Translations under genes and position numbers: made by a program
Shown here: one piece after another, positions 14,870 through 16,282 of the stretch
Numbering within the stretch: position 1 is the first letter of the stretch
Layout of the letters: every line of letters begins with the position of its first letter
The notes under the pieces: generated by a model
What the model saw: only the letters and a program-made list of their open reading frames with translations
Database searches by the model: none
What the model was told of the DNA's origin: nothing
From: Acidisoma sp035492295
Lineage (GTDB): Bacteria; Pseudomonadota; Alphaproteobacteria; Acetobacterales; Acetobacteraceae
Reading direction: 5' to 3'
Assembly (NCBI RefSeq): GCF_035492295.1
Contig: NZ_DATJJK010000075.1
Coordinates: 1-16,282, forward strand
Length of the DNA: 16,282 nucleotides

Positions 14870-15883
14870 TCAGCGACCTCTCAGACGCTGGGCCCGGCGG
14901 GCGATGGCGAGGATTGCCCCATGGGCGATCGCCTCCGCCGGCAGTCCCGTGCGCTTGCACTGCATTTCGGCCTCGCGAAGCTGGAGTTGCACGGCGCTCA
15001 CGGCGCTGCTCCGCCAGAGGCTTGCCGCTTCGACCATGGCGCGCTCGCGGCGGAAGAAGATGGGCGGCCGCAACGCCTTGACCGCTTCCTGCACGCCGAG
15101 CCCGGCGTCGCGTGCGGCGGCGATCCGCGCCAGCCGATCCATATGCCCATGGGCCGCGCGAATGATGCCGACCGCCGAGGCGCCTTCGGCAAGCGCGGTC
15201 GCGGCCGCGTGATCGGCCTCGGCCGTTTCCCCCCGGGTCGCGGCGAAGAGCGCGTCCTCCACCGAAAGATCGGCCTGGTCTCCCGCGATCGTCCGCACCG
15301 CGTCGAGATCGACGGTGCCGGACGGTCCGGCATAAAGGGCGAGCTTCTCGACCTCGCTGCGGATCACGCCGCGGTCCGCGCCGGCATGCTGCACCAGCCA
15401 GTCCAGCGCATCGGGCGCGATTCCCACCTGCTCGGCGTCGAAAAGGCCGCGCAGTGTCGATTTCAGCGCGGATCCTTCCTCGGCATAGCAGGCGAGGGAC
15501 CCGGCATGGGCGTCCTTTTCCGCCCAGGCACGCAGCTTCGAGCGCGTCGTGAGTTCGCCGGCTTCGAGGATGATCAGCGAGCCTTGCGGGTCCTTGGCAA
15601 GAGTGGGGAGTGCGGAGGCAAGGCTGTCGGTTGCCTCCCGCACGCGCACCACGCGCCTGCCGCCGCCGAAGGCGATGGCCGTCGCCTCCAGATCCAGCGT
15701 GCCGCTGTCCGGACGGGTCAGTTCGACGAAGCGGAAGGGGTCGTCCAGGGTGCCGGCAGTGGCACGCGCCAGCGCCTCGCCCCGTTCGCGGACCAGCCCG
15801 GCATCGGGTCCGTATAGCAGCAGGGCGCGCAGGCGAGAGGCATCACGGCAGAGGGCTGCGAAATCGCGGGCATCGAGCTTCAT
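14870..15883 (-). CDS. holA: DNA polymerase III subunit delta
   Basis: HolA is the delta subunit of the clamp-loader complex, which opens the beta sliding clamp and loads it on DNA. The 337-residue length is normal. The N-terminal AAA+-like domain lacks a true P-loop, as expected for delta; the LLLYGPDAGLVRERGEAL segment (about 21-38) is typical of the family. A middle region contains DWLVQHAGADRGVIRSEVEKLALY, the conserved stretch used to recognise delta subunits, and the C-terminal collar domain follows with arginine-rich helices. It starts with ATG 24 bases after the lptE stop, as in the conserved lptE-holA pair of many proteobacteria. It converges on the sugar dehydrogenase gene. Confidence 0.96.
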   Translation of the reverse strand: MKLDARDFAALCRDASRLRALLLYGPDAGLVRERGEALARATAGTLDDPFRFVELTRPDSGTLDLEATAIAFGGGRRVVRVREATDSLASALPTLAKDPQGSLIILEAGELTTRSKLRAWAEKDAHAGSLACYAEEGSALKSTLRGLFDAEQVGIAPDALDWLVQHAGADRGVIRSEVEKLALYAGPSGTVDLDAVRTIAGDQADLSVEDALFAATRGETAEADHAAATALAEGASAVGIIRAAHGHMDRLARIAAARDAGLGVQEAVKALRPPIFFRRERAMVEAASLWRSSAVSAVQLQLREAEMQCKRTGLPAEAIAHGAILAIARRAQRLRGR

Positions 15884-15907
15884 GGTCGCGGGTTCCGCGC
15901 CCGACGG

Positions 15908-16282
15908 TCAGCCCCTTTGCTTGGCTTCTTCAAGCTTGCGTCCGCTCACGGTGAAATAATGGGCGAGACGCGTGACGATCTGGTCGGCGATCGCCTGGGC
16001 CAGCCGCGCATTGACCGTATTGGTCTCGAGCTCCTGGCCGAAGGGCTGGTTGTCGAAAGTGTTCAGGCTATCGGAGGCCTGGGCCATATTGCTGACCAGC
16101 ACCTTGTGGTCCGGATCGTCCTGGGAGGTGAGAGACCAGGGGGCGGTGGCGATGAAGCGGATATAGGTGATGGTGCTGTCGCCCTGCACGCCAAGCCCGA
16201 TCTGATTGATGCCGATCGAGACCGTGAGATTGTAGCGGCTGAGCACGGGCGTTTCACCCCCGTAGAGTCGGTCCTGCAGCGC
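15908..16282 (-). CDS. lptE: LPS assembly lipoprotein LptE (C-terminal part, truncated by window edge)
   Basis: The frame is open to the right edge, so the N-terminus, including the expected signal peptide and lipobox cysteine, lies outside. The visible 124 residues begin ALQDRLYGGETPVLSRYNLTV and contain a beta-rich middle plus the alpha-helix ARLAQAIADQIVTRLAHYF near the end, typical of LptE. LptE is the outer-membrane lipoprotein that plugs LptD and helps deliver lipopolysaccharide to the cell surface. An internal GTG at 16244-16246 is not the real start because the coding sequence clearly continues upstream. Position directly before holA supports the call; leuS often precedes lptE. Confidence 0.88.
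   Translation of the reverse strand, partial: ALQDRLYGGETPVLSRYNLTVSIGINQIGLGVQGDSTITYIRFIATAPWSLTSQDDPDHKVLVSNMAQASDSLNTFDNQPFGQELETNTVNARLAQAIADQIVTRLAHYFTVSGRKLEEAKQRG

Noticed and set aside
14846..15817. A 323-residue plus-strand open frame opposite holA
   Set aside because: It has low-complexity Arg/Gly-rich content, while holA on the other strand is well supported by motifs and by its lptE neighbour.
1..16282. Defence system, prophage, insertion sequence, CRISPR array or biosynthetic cluster
   Set aside because: No transposase, integrase, nuclease, phage or synthase-like product and no regularly spaced repeats were seen; nearly all the DNA belongs to recognised core or metabolic genes.

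Overview
This window looks like chromosomal DNA of a GC-rich alphaproteobacterium, most likely of the order Rhodospirillales and probably family Acetobacteraceae. The evidence is very GC-rich coding DNA, an ATP12-type F1 assembly chaperone, a DUF4167 protein directly after prmC, and the style of the NAD kinase, LptE and AsmA proteins. The family-level assignment is an inference. I see no mobile element, tRNA, rRNA, CRISPR array or phage gene. Nearly all the DNA is accounted for by tightly packed genes, and no gene is visibly broken.

Region 1 (1-4076, plus strand) is a translation block. It opens with the tail of an unidentified upstream gene and a textbook intrinsic terminator. Then come hisS (TTG start), prfA and prmC, joined by 4-base GTGA overlaps. 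This groups histidyl-tRNA synthetase, release factor 1 and the methyltransferase that modifies the GGQ glutamine of RF1. After a 228-base leader-like gap comes a glycine-rich DUF4167 protein.

Region 2 (4156-10839, minus strand) is one apparent seven-gene transcription unit. Read in its own direction it encodes a small membrane protein, a Nit-type carbon-nitrogen hydrolase, NAD kinase, MazG, a large AsmA-family protein, the ATP12 chaperone and acylphosphatase. Gaps are at most 36 bases and three junctions are 4-base overlaps. Nit, MazG and acylphosphatase are all families linked to clearing damaged or unwanted metabolites, so a metabolite house-cleaning theme is possible, together with NADP supply and envelope or F1 assembly functions.

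Region 3 (10950-14764, plus strand) is divergent from region 2 across about 110 bases. It is an apparent three-gene unit: a PhnW-like class V aminotransferase, formate-tetrahydrofolate ligase (fhs), and a Gfo/Idh/MocA dehydrogenase resembling D-galactose/L-arabinose 1-dehydrogenases. No phosphonate gene is visible nearby, so the substrate of the aminotransferase is open. A glyoxylate/glycine/serine link to one-carbon metabolism is a reasonable alternative.

Region 4 (14870-16282, minus strand) holds holA (DNA polymerase III delta) preceded by lptE, which runs off the right edge of the window. This order is the conserved lptE-holA pair.

I found no convincing new biological system. The most interesting leads are the unexplained aminotransferase-fhs-sugar dehydrogenase unit, the possible house-cleaning operon with an uncharacterised membrane protein at its head, and the leader of the DUF4167 gene.
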